64,000 nt of DNA from Pohlia nutans (lineage: Eukaryota > Streptophyta > Bryopsida > Bryales > Mniaceae). Within the stretch, counting starts at the first letter, position 1; each line of letters begins with the position of its first letter. The translations under genes were made by a program, and so were the position numbers. Below, in pieces: positions 47,798 to 60,400 of this stretch. Below the pieces are notes generated by a model. That model had not been told where the DNA came from. It was given only the letters and a program-made list of their open reading frames with translations, and made no database searches. Location of the stretch: positions 18,003,501 to 18,067,500 of the forward strand of contig CM040094.1 of NCBI GenBank assembly GCA_022496805.1, written 5' to 3'.

Positions 47798-48282
47798 GTT
47801 GTGTCTCTAAACTTTCATAATTTTTCTCTAGTAAAACAACCGTATTGAATAAGAAACTACTACGTATTACAAAGGCTCTCAATAGATGGTTCTCACACTA
47901 GGGAAAGAATTTTATGAATGTCCCGTAATTATACACAAATCAGTTGAATGTAATGTAAAAGTGGCAGAAATGCCGGTAGCTCTTTCAGCCTTGATAACTT
48001 TTTTCAATCACACCAGACACTGCAATTTATCTGAATGATTTATATCTCACTTCAGAATCGAACTCTTTGCTGAAATGGTGGACAAATTCTCAGCTGTGCA
48101 TGTGCACTCAAGCATCAATCTCTTGCTCGACAACTCAAGTGTAAAATATCTACTTTACCGCTACCATTTAAACCAAGTTCTGAGCCTCCAAGGGACAAGC
48201 AAGTTATGGCTTCCCATAATCCTTTACTTTCCTCTTTCTACGCTAACCTCTAATCTCCCCTAATCCAACAGAGAGTTCATCT

Positions 48283-50321
48283 TCATCTCAAAAACGTGCA
48301 CGCAGCCCACAGGAAGATATATGAAACAAGGGATGAGGTAAGCTCCAGGGTCCATGACTTAGGAAGAATTTGGGTAGGAATGACGGGAACCAGGAAGGAA
48401 CTGAACACCCAACCTAAAACTAACGCACCAAATCTGTACACAGCACACAAGACCAGTACTTGGGTGTTAGATATATGACGAAGATGATGCCTGATGCTTC
48501 TCAGGTAATCGGGATAACAATACTAGCAGGTGTCTCTTACAGAAAGTAGGGTGTGAAAAACTAAACACAACATTCTCCAAAGAAGAGTATTTGAAAAATA
48601 CCAGACTATGAACAATCCTGAAATGGCAGAATGAGAAGACTAGTTCTAAGAACTTACCCAATGAAGAAAGACCTGGGCAGTTTCTTGATTCGGTCATTGA
48701 GAAAGTAAATACACCCCAAGAATGACATGAGCACCTGAAGAGAAGACCAGTAAACAATTGTTCAATCACATGTGAGATGAGCATTGAGAAGAAAACAGTC
48801 TCAGAAAGATGATATCTGAAACAGTGAAAATTTATAACAAAGGACATGGTTACCTGAAAAGTAGGGCCCCCGACTCCAGGTTTGAGCACACTCCACAATG
48901 CAAGTAAAGCGTAAAAAGCAGCTCTCTTCAAAATTACATCTGTGTTTGGAACTTGATACATATTAACAATCTTCTGCATCCAAGCGGGCATCTCTTTAAC
49001 CTCCTTCGGCTTCTTTGGATTGCTTTGCAGCTTTTGATATTCACGCAATTTCTCCATCATAATCTTATCATATGCTGACTCAATAGACTCCATGCTTTTG
49101 GCATCGCCACCGTACTAAAGAATCCAGGGCAAGAAAACAGCCACGCAAGCCCTTATGTCAGGAGAAGTATATGCTTTTCAACAGACGATGAAAAAATAAT
49201 AGCAGCAAACGTCACTAGAGGTCTGTCAATAACCACTTTCGATAATGGACAATGAACGCTGCAGGTAACCTAGCTACCTGACTGGCCAAGTAGCTGCGGG
49301 CTTCCCGTATCTCTTCCTCCCCAGCCTCTCTGTTAATTCCCAAGCGCTTATAGGGGTCTCGCACGTTCAGTCTTGGAAAAACTGGATAAATATTCCAATG
49401 GATAAGTAGACATAGATGAGGACACTAGTTCAGCAGAAGTTCCGATTGATTAGTTGATTTTCTAAAGTGATCATTGTCAAAACTTCTAACACCGGCCAGA
49501 ACTCACCAGAATCCGAACCCCCCATCGAAGCATCCATGGCCGAACAAACTAGCCTCGTCGATAACTGTTGTCTTGGCCATGACTTCCTGAAAGAACACAG
49601 TGCATAGACCAATGCGTTTGAAAACACTCGAGAATTTCTAAAGGATCTGGGTAACATCTTCTCAGAAACGAGTTCGCCCCACTGTTGGGGATCTACAATC
49701 TGCTGAGGTATTGATCTCCAGCACATTATTCAGATAAAATGCAATAGTTGATCTTTCAAAGAAAGTCACCTTACTGCAGCGCCAAACGATTCATTCGTCC
49801 GCAAAGAGTGTGATAACTGTCCAGATGCCCTTGGGTAGACTGCGAAACATCCAGAAAGAAAAATCATATCAGGGTGAATGACAGTCATCACGAGCTTTAA
49901 GTCGTCGAAACTCAGTAAGTCCAAACTCCATACAACTAAATCCAGTAGAAGCTACCAGCAAGATACAGGGATTCAAAACTGAACAATCAGCAGACAATGC
50001 GACCGTCAAAATCTTGATTATTCGCCAGGATGAAAGAGCCCTAGAGAAGAATTCACACTGGCTATTTAAAACACACTAGATGGAGATTAAACTTGGATAC
50101 AACCGATAAGCACTAAAAACTTCAAGGATTGAAAACAGATGTACACTCTACTTTCATAAAGTCTGAACTGTACCTGAACACTTGGATCGCTTCACATTGT
50201 ACAGTCTGCTGGGCTCAAAACTGTAAGTAACAGACAAAGACGTGTTGTTGTGTATCTTTGCCAGAGGGTTTCCATTGCCCCTCATTGAAGAACAAGTCAA
50301 ATTATCAGATAATGCCGCCAT
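48283..50321 (-). CDS. plastid J-like membrane protein, CPP1/DUF3353 family
   Basis: Seven coding exons, all phases consistent: 50321-50174, 49839-49770, 49586-49507, 49381-49278, 49114-48854, 48734-48658, 48433-48283; 296 residues. An AG acceptor lies one base before the ATG, so a non-coding exon lies upstream. Residues 1-95 are Ser/Thr/Arg/Asn-rich with hardly any acidic residues, a plausible chloroplast transit peptide. [15 protein letters not shown] (101-115) through [10 protein letters not shown] is a J-like helical domain without the HPD triad needed to stimulate Hsp70. Then come hydrophobic segments at about 192-211, 222-234, 247-266 and 278-295. In this family CPP1 acts as a holdase-type chaperone for protochlorophyllide oxidoreductase; this protein looks closer to the [12 protein letters not shown] paralogues whose role I am less sure of. 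Family call strong, exact orthologue open. Confidence 0.92.
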
Positions 50322-50707
50322 CCTGTTCACAAACATATCACGGGAACTCAATTTCTAAGTCGTGACAGTTTAGAGTCCTGACGCGGAAACGGGCGCATAC
50401 AAGCATTCCTTGTAAAGAGATAAGTGGACCTCATGCATATTTTCACTACCGGTGAGAGCATTGAAAGACGAACATCGGGACTGGACGGTCGCCGCATCAA
50501 GAATAGCAGTCATTTGAACGACCTTCATCCCGTCAAACTCTACGCGATTCATGAAACCAACTCTGAAGCTCCCAAGGTAGTGAACATCGTACAAAAGAAT
50601 TTTGCATGCGCACTAGAGAAAAATCAGATCCCTTCGACACTCACGAAGACCACGTAAATTCTGTTGACAATGCCAACCACATAGATACTGTCTTAATGCC
50701 CGCATAG

Positions 50708-51650
50708 TAAATGGCATTCAATCAACAAAGAGAATCTTACGCGCACTCAAGAAAGCTTAACCTAAACCTCGAAATTCAACCTCTGTGACCTCAATCATCC
50801 AAAATTCAAACAAGAACGCCGCGCTTTCGACATTCCAGAAAATGCTCCACAGCCTCAGAAAGATTCACCTCTCAGAAAAAATTGGCAAAAATGTCCACAC
50901 TATTCAGGAATCGGACTCTTGAACCTCCCAGGGTAACGATTAATGTACAAAATAATTCAAAACCTTCCAACACTAATTATGTCTTGAATCTGCTCACAAT
51001 GTGAAGAGCTCTTGACAATGCATGTCAACCACATAGATACTTCCTACATAATTAATGGAATTCAGAACCTTATGCGCACTAAGAAAGCTTAACCTAAACC
51101 TCGAAATTCAATCTCCGTGACCTCAATCATCAAGAACGCCACGCTTTCGACATTCCAGAAATTTCTCCACAGCCTCAGAAAGATTCATCTCTCAGAAAAA
51201 ATTGGCAGAAATCTTCATGAAACAAACTCTTAAACCTCCCAAGGTAGCGAATAATGATACTTCCTACATAGTTAATGGCATTCAATCAACAAAGAGAACC
51301 TTATGCGCACCTAAGAAAGCTTAACCTAAACGTCGAAACTTAATCTCCGCGACTTCAGTCATCAAGAAGGCCGCGCTTTCGACATTCCAGAAAATGCGCC
51401 ACAGCCTCAGAAAGATTTCAACAATTGGCAGAAAAATTCATGAAGCTCCGAAAATGTCCAGAATAAGTCTAGAACCGTTTTTCACACCTAAGAAAGCTTA
51501 ACCTAAACGTCGAAATTCAATCTCCGTGACCTCAATCATCAAGAAGGTCGCGCTTTCGACATTCCAGAAAATGCGCCACAGCCTCAGAAAGATTTCAACA
51601 ATTGGCAGAAAAATCCATGAAGCTCCGAAATGTCCAGAATAAGTTCAGAA
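50708..51650. repeat. four tandem units upstream of the CPP1-like gene
   Basis: AGAAAGCTTAACCTAAAC starts near 50749, 51082, 51312 and 51490; each is followed by GAAATTCAA(C/T)CTC, CGCGCTTTCGACATTCCAG and CCACAGCCTCAGAAAGATT. Intervals shrink from about 335 to 180 bp because parts are deleted. They fill the presumed first intron between the untranslated exon and the first coding exon. Confidence 0.75.
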
Positions 51651-51729
51651 CCGTTTTTTCAGATGCGCAAAATTAAAGAAAACAATCAGATGCCTACGAA
51701 TAGACGAGAAAAGAAGGATTCCAACTTAC

Positions 51730-51940
51730 GCAAGGATTTCTTCTCTCTCGCTTCAGTTAAGACAATCCTCGGCCCGGGAAAAGATCCTCAATGCATGAAC
51801 CGATTGGTAAGGAGAAGGAGCAGGCCCGGGAAGAAGGTCCGCTGGCTATGGCGGAGGGGAGCTCCGGCTGCGTTGCGAGGGAGGGCCAAAACCCTGAGAA
51901 ACAACATTATCCACTCCCGCCAAGGTTTCTAGGCAAGGGA
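51730..51940 (-). other. probable untranslated first exon of the CPP1-like gene
   Basis: G+C-rich stretch ending on the minus strand in AAATCCTTGC followed by a GTAAGT donor. The acceptor one base before the ATG at 50321 fits it. The 5' boundary is a guess from composition; a plus-strand ORF of 100 codons across it is not convincing. Confidence 0.45.
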
Positions 51941-52007
51941 AAATCTTGAATTTTCGTAGATGCGAGCGTGTTATGTACTCCATGTTAACATTCAGCTTTT
52001 AATTTAA

Positions 52008-52388
52008 CCCCTCGGTGATTCTTCTTGTTCTAATTTATTTGTTTTTTTTGCCAAAACATGCAATGATCTTCATTAGTTCTAGTTATCTAAGATTTGGTCT
52101 CATGTGAAATATACATGACTCAAAATTCTTCAGAGGTTTATTGTTGTACCTGTCTGAATGTCAAGCATTTGTTAGGGGATTACTAGAGCAATCACAGAGC
52201 ATCTTCTTTTACTTCAGTTGGGTCAAGCAGCAACTGAAGGGTTGAAAAGTTGAATCATTTTATTCATAGTTGTGTAGAGGGTGTGAAGGGTGTGGTTCAG
52301 GAAAGGCATAAGAATGTTATGTATTTTTCACAACATGATCAACTGAATTTGTTATTTTAAAAGCGTGAATCCTTTGTCCTCTCAAGGT
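52008..52388. mobile_element. TTAA-element, degenerate
   Basis: CCCCTCGGTGATT after TTAA (52004-52007); right end near TTTGTCCTCTCAAGG, without TTAA. Related by its right half to 45600-45651. Confidence 0.4.
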
Positions 52389-52400
52389 GAACTCCTTTAA

Positions 52401-53145
52401 CTCCTAAAGGGCCATGTTCATTCCTACAATTTTACCACTACTTTTTATGCTTTCAAGAACACAGTTGCATTTCTCAATTGGTGTTCATGTAGAAAACTTC
52501 ACCATTGAAGCTTAAAAAGAATTTAGTTGTAAGACTATATATCAATTTTTAAGAAAATCTACCGTATATATTACATGATTATGAGGTTCGATCACGAGTT
52601 GTTTTCTGAAAATTTTGACCAAAATTAACAAGTCATTCACTTTAAACATTCTTGAACTATGATTAGTGTTTGAAATTTCAGGAGGATACAAATATGTACT
52701 ATATCTAGCTGCTCACAAAAAATGGTGTTTTAAAACTAAATACAACAATGATTGATTCTGAACGATTTGTGTTTGAGTGATGTGACTTGTTGGTGACTCG
52801 GTGAGCCAGTGTTTGTGATTGTCACTAATTGTTACATTGCATAAAATGTACGAGGATTTCAAAAAAAATTGGAATACTCTAGAATATTCCAAATAATATA
52901 AAATATGTAGAAAATATTTCAAACATTCCAAAAGATTTGACTCATGACAAATGGATTTTGATATTTTTTTGTAATTATTATATAGTGTTAATGGCATAGT
53001 AATGGCAAATGTTTTACATATTGCACACTTTTTTTTGACAAATTTGAAGCCCTAGTGTAAAAACTACCATCTTCCTAACTACCCTACTATCTAAGAAAAA
53101 AATTCCTTTGGGCTGCCCCTCTAGGATCCTCTTGACGATTAAGGG
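52401..53145. mobile_element. TTAA-element, family C, 745 bp
   Basis: CTCCTAAAGGGCCATG after TTAA (52397-52400); right end CCTCTTGACGATTAAGGG before TTAA (53146-53149). The body is the inverse of most of 22970-23873. Confidence 0.7.
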
Positions 53146-53255
53146 TTAAATCATAGACTTCATCCCCCTACTAAAGTTTCTAAGATTCTCTCCGATGCTC
53201 TCCGATCCTCTTGAATGTTTTTTTTTTTTTTTTTTTTTCACATCTTAACCCTTAA

Positions 53256-53809
53256 CCCTTAAACGTACCAGTCCTTTCTGGAAAAGTCAAACTACAAAAT
53301 TATACAGAAGTAAGCCTTGAAGAATAATTAAAACATATTTTGTAATATTTTCATCCATGAAATTAAGTGTTTCCTATAAATCCTGAAATTTTCAGATTTT
53401 TTTTATTTAACATGACTTTTTTACAAATTTTTAAGTCAAATACTTCACAAATTCATTTTAATTACAAAAAGACTTCAAAAAATTAATTAATTTTTGGATG
53501 AGATGCAAATCACAATGGAGAATCACATGATATCATTGATATTTTTTCCATAAAAATAAAAAAATTAATTTTGAAATTTGAGAAGTAAACATCCCATGTA
53601 GTGTAGTTCAGAGCTTGAGCTGCAAAGCTTGCAAAAGAAATAATTTACTCAATACATGAAATTTTTAAGATTTGAAAAGTGGAGTGCAAACCAGACTTGA
53701 TAAACTTCATTTTCTCTGTTGAGTGTATTAGCAAAAGAAATCATCTTCGAGATCAAAATTGGGTTTGACCAACAAACATCCAATAACTGGATGCGTGAAC
53801 GTTTAGGGG
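53256..53809. mobile_element. TTAA-element, family D-like, 554 bp
   Basis: CCCTTAAACGTACCAGTCC after TTAA (53252-53255); GTGAACGTTTAGGGG before TTAA (53810-53813). Preceded by a 22-base T run at 53217. Confidence 0.7.
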
Positions 53810-53813
53810 TTAA

Positions 53814-54206
53814 ACGTCAAAGCAAACTATGTGCGCTTGTTTATGAGACAATAATGTAGAACAATCATAGATTTTCTCAACCAAAATTGAATTAGATTAG
53901 TGCATTGGAAAGGTAATGAAAAAACAAGGCTATATTCTAATTTGCACCTAAATTAGACAACTATAGAACAATCCACAATCAAATGAAGGAATTAGAAAAA
54001 GGGGGGAGCTATGATTGGACAATAGCTGTGGAGGGAGACAAAACATTTTTTAATTTAAAAATTTGCAAAAACGCTAACTAGTAGCACCTATTACCAATGT
54101 TGACATCACGCTAGTCGTATATTTATTTATGCATTTTATGGCAACAGTTGTAGATTTTTGGAGATGCTCTTCGGGTTGCCCTCCAAAGACCCTCTTTACG
54201 TTTAAG
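53814..54206. other. AT-rich spacer
   Basis: No supportable feature. Confidence 0.45.
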
Positions 54207-54380
54207 GCATAACATTCAGTAGCTTTCATGTCCACTACCTTTCTTTCATGCACTCTGGTCATTACCTTGAGCCTTCACATGTTCACTTAGCTACTGGTAA
54301 AGTACTATTATGTGTGGAATATTCCACACCTTCTACTATAGAGCCAAGACAAAGACAATGCATGCTACTGAATGTTATCA
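54207..54380. mobile_element. MITE L copy, 174 bp
   Basis: GCATAACATTCAGTAGC at the left, GCTACTGAATGTTATC at the right; the inside shares TGGAATATTCCACA with the copy at 29136. Confidence 0.7.
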
Positions 54381-54449
54381 GATTTTGTCTTACTTGCTTT
54401 ACTCCTACTAATTCCCTCATAGAAGGGCAACATCAGGAATTTCAGACCC

Positions 54450-54603
54450 CACTGATTCTGCACGATTTCAGTGCGTTTATCGTTAAACACTGATTCTGCA
54501 CGATTTCAGTGCGTTTATCGTTAAACACTGATTCTGCACGATTTCAGTGCGTTTATCGTTAAACACTGATTCCGCACGTCATACGTGCATTTAGAAGTCT
54601 CGT
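54450..54603. repeat. 38-bp subterminal tandem repeat, about four copies
   Basis: Units start at 54451, 54489, 54527 and 54565 with ACTGATTC(T/C)GCACG. The first three are identical; the fourth diverges. The unit includes the terminal-repeat word itself. Confidence 0.9.
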
Positions 54604-55134
54604 TATCGTACAGAAGTGACATGCATTATTAAGATGTCGATGCAGTGTCTTTTCAATGATTATGACAAAAGTGTTGTTTCCGCACAAAAGTCGTGCTTGA
54701 CGGAATCCGTGCGTTAATCGTGTATCTACATTACATGGCTAATAAGACACGGATAACATGCGGTTTTAGTTAATGCGGATTCAATATCGTATACGTATCA
54801 TATTAATGCCATTTACTATATTCGTGCGATTTTAGTATCTATTATAATGCAAATTATTTTCGTACGACATCCGTGTACAATATTTTAATATATTTTTTGG
54901 AATCTTTTGGAATCTTTCAAAATATTTTATATTATTTTGGAATATGTTGGAATATTCCAAGAATCTTCTTTAAATTATACTTACGGTTTAATTTCCCAAA
55001 ACATTTTTAGATCTACATTTATAGAGTTTACATGCAATATACATTAAAATTTCAAAGAAATAACATTTTATATTTTTAGAATTCAAATTTGGTATTATTG
55101 GTTATCATTGTACTTTTCATCATAGGAGCAAAAA

Positions 55135-55640
55135 AAAAAATAGCTCATAACCACCACGATTTTGGCAAAAAATTAAAAAATTAAAAATATTATGAAAAAA
55201 AATCCTAGATATAGAAAAAGTCTTGCATAATCTAGTGCAAAAACAAAATTTGGAAAAAAAGTTTTTTTCACATAGTTAAAAACATTCAAAGTCCGCTGAA
55301 AAAAAAAAACAGTTCACAGCCATGATCTGCCATCACGATTTTGGCAAAAACTTAAAAAAATCAAAAAATTATGAAAAAATCCTAGATATAGAAAAAGTCC
55401 TGCATAATCTAGTGCAAAAAAAAATTTGAAAAAATGTTTTTTTCACATAGTTAAAAACATTCAAAGTCCACTGAAAAAAAAAAAAAACAGCTCACAGCTA
55501 TGATCTGCCATCACAATTTTGGCCAAAAAAAAAAAACTTAAAATATTCTGAAATTTTTTGTAGATGTAGGAAAAGCCCTGCATGTTGTAGTTCAAAAAAA
55601 AATTTGAAAAAAGAATTATATACACATGGTAAAAAATTGC
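55135..55640. repeat. ~178-bp tandem repeat, about three copies
   Basis: Each begins with (C/T)ACGATTTTGGCAAAAA-type text and holds TCCTAGATATAGAAAAAGTC and CACATAGTTAAAAACATTC. AT-rich with A-tracts, non-coding. Confidence 0.8.
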
Positions 55641-55692
55641 CAATGGTTTCATTCTTTTATAATTACCAAAAGAGTTCCATTCTATGCATCGA

Positions 55693-55775
55693 GAGTTTGA
55701 GGTGATTTGGTGGTTTGGAGCTTGGTTGACACTCGGGAGGTCGTGAGTTCAAATCCCGCCATCGACTATAGAGCT
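55693..55775 (+). mobile_element. tRNA-like SINE head
   Basis: GGTGGTTTGGAGCTTGG (box-A-like) and GTGAGTTCAAATCCCGCC (box-B-like, close to GGTTCGAATCC) about 30 bases apart. Lies inside the 1.8-kb element. Related to 589-704. Confidence 0.45.
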
Positions 55776-56391
55776 TAGGAAGCCATGGTGGGCCCCACCA
55801 TGGGTTCGGGCAATTTCCGTGTAGTTAAAGTGGATAGCGAGGAAAATAATTTTTTAAAATTTTTAAATTTTTTTTAATAACATTATTTTGATCAAATTTA
55901 GATATAGAAAGAAAATAAAATCTAGATATGGAAAAGATGATGTCGCACGAAAAATGCACTGAATCAGTGTAGTTTTAAAGACGATTAAAACACGACATTT
56001 GACGACTATAAAGAGTGCTGAATTCATATGTTTTCAATAGATGTATCAATCGTGTCGAATCAGTACTATATCCGCTTGTACGAACATCGTGTCATATCAG
56101 TGTAGTTGCGATGATTGACCCAACGATGCGGAATCAGTGCGAAAACTGTAGGAAACCTTGAAATATCGGAAATCGCACTGAAATCGTGCAGAATTAGTGG
56201 GGTCCGAAATTCCTGATGAAGTATCATCTTTCACTGTAGTTCCAAAGAAAGTTATTGTATCAATAAAATTCTAACAAAGCAATAGGGGGAGAAGATTGCA
56301 ACCCTGTTGTTGGCCGGATACAGTAATGTTGAATAATGTTCTCTAAATTATTTAGACATGAAAACGTATGTGCATGCTTTCTACAGTAGGG

Positions 56392-56577
56392 GTTGTCACA
56401 CATCCTCCACCCTATTCTCAATATTCAGAGAACGGGGACGTGGCACGCTCTCCTTGAATGGCGGAGGGCTCATTCTTTAAAAATTGAGAAATTTCATTCT
56501 TCTCCTCCATGGGTGAAGAATGGGCATGAAGAATGGATAATAGAGAATGATCCATGCTTGGAGGATGTGTGACCAAC
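56392..56577. mobile_element. 186-bp inverted-repeat element
   Basis: GTTGTCACACATCCTCC at the left, GGAGGATGTGTGACCAAC at the right. A further GATGTGTGACAAC at 56709-56721 may be the end of a second, adjoining copy. Confidence 0.6.
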
Positions 56578-57035
56578 TAATTGACAACCTATATTCTTCA
56601 TTCTCATTCTCCACATACCACAAAAGAGGTGTCACTCTTTCTTCATGGAGAATGTATCCTATTGGTTCCTCTTTTATCTCATTCTTCAAAGAAATTTCAT
56701 TCCCAGAAGATGTGTGACAACATTATGAATTACAAGACATATGAACATGGTGCGATGATGGTGCATTGAAATGCAATTAAGATAATTTGGTGCCAACCTC
56801 CATACCAACCTAGTATGGATAAAATGACACTAATATGACTTGTATGCAGCCTTTGATGTCAAAATAGCACCAAAATAGTGTGGCTCAACGTTTTTGATGA
56901 ACCCCTAGTGAATGTAAGCCATGAACTATCTCTTTATAAACTACAAGAAGTTGAGCTCTTAGAACTGCTATAGAATGTCATGTCCGAGCTCGACCTAAAA
57001 CAATATGCTCAAAATTGTTGAAGACGCTCTTCGTG

Positions 57036-57475
57036 ACTAAAGTAGGAGGCTCTAAACTCGCCACTTTAAGGACTGTGAATTTATGAGGACACGAGCATGA
57101 TTTTTCACTGAAGACAAATCCAAACAAAGACCAGCATATTTTGAATCAAATTTTTTGGATGTTCCTAAAATTAGTTATGAATTTCTGAAATTGAAATGAC
57201 ATAGGTTCTAAAGTGGTGCTCTTCACCATGGGTACATTCAAACTTTCAAAATGTTCGTCCTTGGTAGAGTGCGGGTTTAGAACCATGGCGGGTTTAGAGC
57301 CCTTAGAGCTCTTTTGGAGCCACCAGTGTTGAGACTCAAAACCACTAATTTCACTATACAAGTAAACCAATGGCATGCCAAGCACTGCAAAGAAATAGTG
57401 GTGGTTTTGGGTTAGCTCATGAGTGGAATCTAAAAACAACAAAGTGTCAACTTAAGAAATTTGGTATGTGATGTA
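57036..57475. repeat. LRR-gene flanking block, downstream copy
   Basis: From TAGGAGGCTCTAAAC to GGTATGTGATGTATG, ending nine bases before the LRR stop codon. Recurs in the same orientation at 63537-63998 with small indels. Part of it (AAAACCAC(C/T)AATTTCACTAT) is shared with the element at 29545. Confidence 0.85.
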
Positions 57476-57483
57476 TGTCTACC

Positions 57484-60400
57484 TTATGACATTGGAGGAC
57501 GCCATAGCCCCGTGTTGGGCTTGCCGCCTTTGTTAGTCGGTCGCGCAATTTGAATGAAGTCTTTGGCGGGTTTCCAGGTCAGGAACAGAGTCGCCACGGA
57601 GCAAAAGCCAACAAGAAGTCCTAAGGCGAGCCCGGGAGCCGCAATCAAGTCGGAGAATGCGTTGCTTGATGTTGTTTGCAGAATGCCGCAGGGCCTGTTG
57701 ATGAGAGGCAATCCGCACAGCCCTTCGTTACCAGGAAGAAACGAGTCTTCGGGCATACTTTGAATTTGCGTCCCGTTAGGGATCGGACCGGACAAGTTGT
57801 TGTTCGCAAGCGCAAGAGTGCTCAACTGATTGCCGGACTTTCCCACGGACGCCGGAATTTCTCCCTCGAGACGGTTCGAGGATAAGTCCAGCGATTGAAG
57901 AGGCAAGTTGCCGAGCTCCGGCGGAATTAATCCCGTGAAGAGGTTTGAAGAAAGGTTCAAGAACACCAGCTGCGTGAGCTCCACGATGTTCAAAGGTATG
58001 TTGCCGCGGAGGCTGTTCACTGCTAAGTTCATTGACGTAAGAGCTGACCAGATGTACTCGTACCTCAGTTGATAGTCTTTCACTGTGATCACTAGGGTTT
58101 GGAAAAACGGTGCCACGGTGCTGCTTACGTTTGTGTTGAAGCCTTTCATCTTGGTGAAGCCCCCGGTGAGACTTCCCGTTAAATTGTTGTGTGAAAGGTC
58201 GAGTACTTGTAACGCAGGAAGCTCCCAGAGCCACGACGGGATCGGACCTTCGAGTTCGTTGTGTGCGAGCAAGAGCACTCGTAGCGCAGATAGAGACACG
58301 GCGTTCGCAGGTACGGAGCCGGAGAAGAAGTTTTGACTGGCGTCCACCATGATAAAGTTGTTGTACGTGGCGAGAGATTGAAAGATGTCTCCTCGGAGAG
58401 AGTTGTTGCTGATGGACAAGGTTTGTAGCGCAGTCATGTTGCGGAAAGATACGGTGAAGTCTCCTTCCAGGTTGTTGCTCCCGAGTAAGAGTTGTTCCAG
58501 ATCGGTGCAGTTTCCAAGGGAAGCAGGTACTTCGCCGGTTAGGTTATTGTTGGCGAGGTCAATCGTGACGAGCTTCGAGCATTGGCTGAGAGTTGATGGG
58601 ATTGATCCTCCGAGTTGATTGTTGGAGATGACCAATCGTTCCAGGTTTTGTAAATTTCCAAGGGTGGCTGGCAAGACTCCGGTGTGCGAGTTGTTGGAGA
58701 GAACGAGATTCTTGAGCGAGGAGCAATTGCCGAGGGAGCCGGGGATTTCGCCGGAGATCAAAATATTATCGTAGAGCGCAAGATCTTCGAGGAACTGCAT
58801 CTGGCCAAGGCCTTCCGGAATGGTGCCGTTCATCCGAGGATTGTTCTGTAAATGCAGTCGAACCAGAGTCTTGCAATTCACCAGTGATTGTGGAATCGGC
58901 CCTTCCAGGTCGTTGCCGTCCAAGTGCAAATACTTGACCTCCGTGAAGTTTCCGAAGGACTCAGGTATGGTGCCATGGAGCTGATTGTTGTCAAGCTGGA
59001 AATTCATCATCGTCTTGCAGTTCCCTAGTTCAGGTGGGATGATGCCAGTGAGGTTGTTACTGCTGAAGGCAAAGTTCCACAATTTCAAGCAGTTTCCCAG
59101 TGATGGTGGTATGGTGCCTGAGAAACCGTTGTGAGACACGTGTAACTGTACGAGATAGGTGCAATCGTCACCGAAACGGGGAGGAATGGACCCGCTGAGA
59201 TTGTTGTATTCTCCATGAAGTATCCACATCGCACTACAGTTTTGTAAAAACTCAATCCCTCCGCTGAGACTGTTGTTTTGAAACATGAGAACGCTCAACT
59301 TCTGCAACCTCCCAAATTCCTCGGGGATGGGACCTGTCATATTGTTGAAGCCAATGAGGAACCCCTGAAGCTCAGGGCAATTTGCCAAGGTTGCCGGAAT
59401 GGTTCCCGTGAGCCTGTTGTTGTTTACCGCTAAGCTCACAAGTTTTGTGCAATTCCCAAAACTCTCAGGGATTGAGCCGGTTAAATTGTTCCACATTGCA
59501 AGAAACGCTGTCAGATTTCGGAGCGTCCCAAACGCTGGCGAAATATTGCCGGTCAGCATATTTGAGGAGACGTCAATAGACACTAGATTGCTACAATTTG
59601 TGAGCTCCGCAGGGATCTGTCCAGTAAGATTGTTGGCACCAACGTCTAGCTCCCGAAGATTGGTGCACGAGGAGATCTCCTTTGGTATTGATCCCGTGAG
59701 GTAGTTGTCGTGCAGAGCCAAGACCTCTAGTGAGGTCAATTTCCCAAATTCCACCGGTATTCTGCTCGTGAGGTTGTTCCGTTTCGCCGAAAATGTTACA
59801 AGTCTTGAGCAATCCCCGAAGCCAGGAGGAATAGATCCAATGAAGCTGTTCAAATCGATGCTAAACGTAGTGAGGTTTTTCAAAGTGGTGAACAGAGCAG
59901 GGATTGTGCCAGTTAGCATGTTTGCTGACACATCTATGAACTCCAGGTGGCTACAGTTGGCAAGTTCACCTGGGAGCTTTCCTGTGAGATTGTTTGCTCC
60001 GAGGTCAAGCTTCCGAAGATTGGCGCATGCCGAAAGCTCTGTTGGGATCGAATTCGTAAGATTGTTGTCATGAAGGTCAAGCACCTGCAACGAGGTCAGG
60101 TTTCCAAGCTCAACTGGTATGGAGCCTACGAGAGAATTGTTTCGCAGGGCGAGGCTTGTCAACGAGGTAAGCAAAGCAAGTTTTGAGGTGATGGTTCCCG
60201 ACAGCTTAGTTCCATCAGTACCTGCAAACCAGGCGACAACAATCTAAGAACAGGCTCCTGAAGCATAAGAAACATTCAGGTATGAACTTCCAAAGTGAGA
60301 TTACGTAACGGTCCAAATTTCTTTACCTGTAATATTCAATCCAGTTACTCGATTTGTTTGCTGATCGCAAGTTACACCTCTCCATTGGCAGTAATCAGCG

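Larger units (their letters stand above)
54431..56218. mobile_element. 1.8-kb element with ~45-bp terminal inverted repeats
   Basis: CATCAGGAATTTCAGACCCC at 54431 recurs inverted at 56218, and the similarity goes on through CACTGATTCTGCACGATTTC. Subterminal zones on both sides are rich in words such as CGCACTGAATC, GTGCGTTTATCG and CGTACGA. Internal direct repeats occupy 54450-54603 and 55135-55640, and a tRNA-like unit sits at 55693. No transposase. Long inverted repeats with repetitive subterminal zones suggest a Mutator-like or foldback element; no clean 8-9-bp duplication was found. Confidence 0.75.

Noticed and set aside
49430..49726. ATG at 49726 as the start of the CPP1-like protein
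   Set aside because: Upstream exons 50321-50174 and 49839-49770 join in phase through good splice sites and supply a transit-peptide-like N-terminus.
51630..51932. Basic 100-codon plus-strand ORF
   Set aside because: It overlaps the probable untranslated first exon of the minus-strand CPP1-like gene and has no recognisable domain.
57533..60186. Many ORFs antisense to, or in other frames of, the LRR gene
   Set aside because: Shadows of a repetitive LRR coding sequence; the minus-strand frame explains the region completely.
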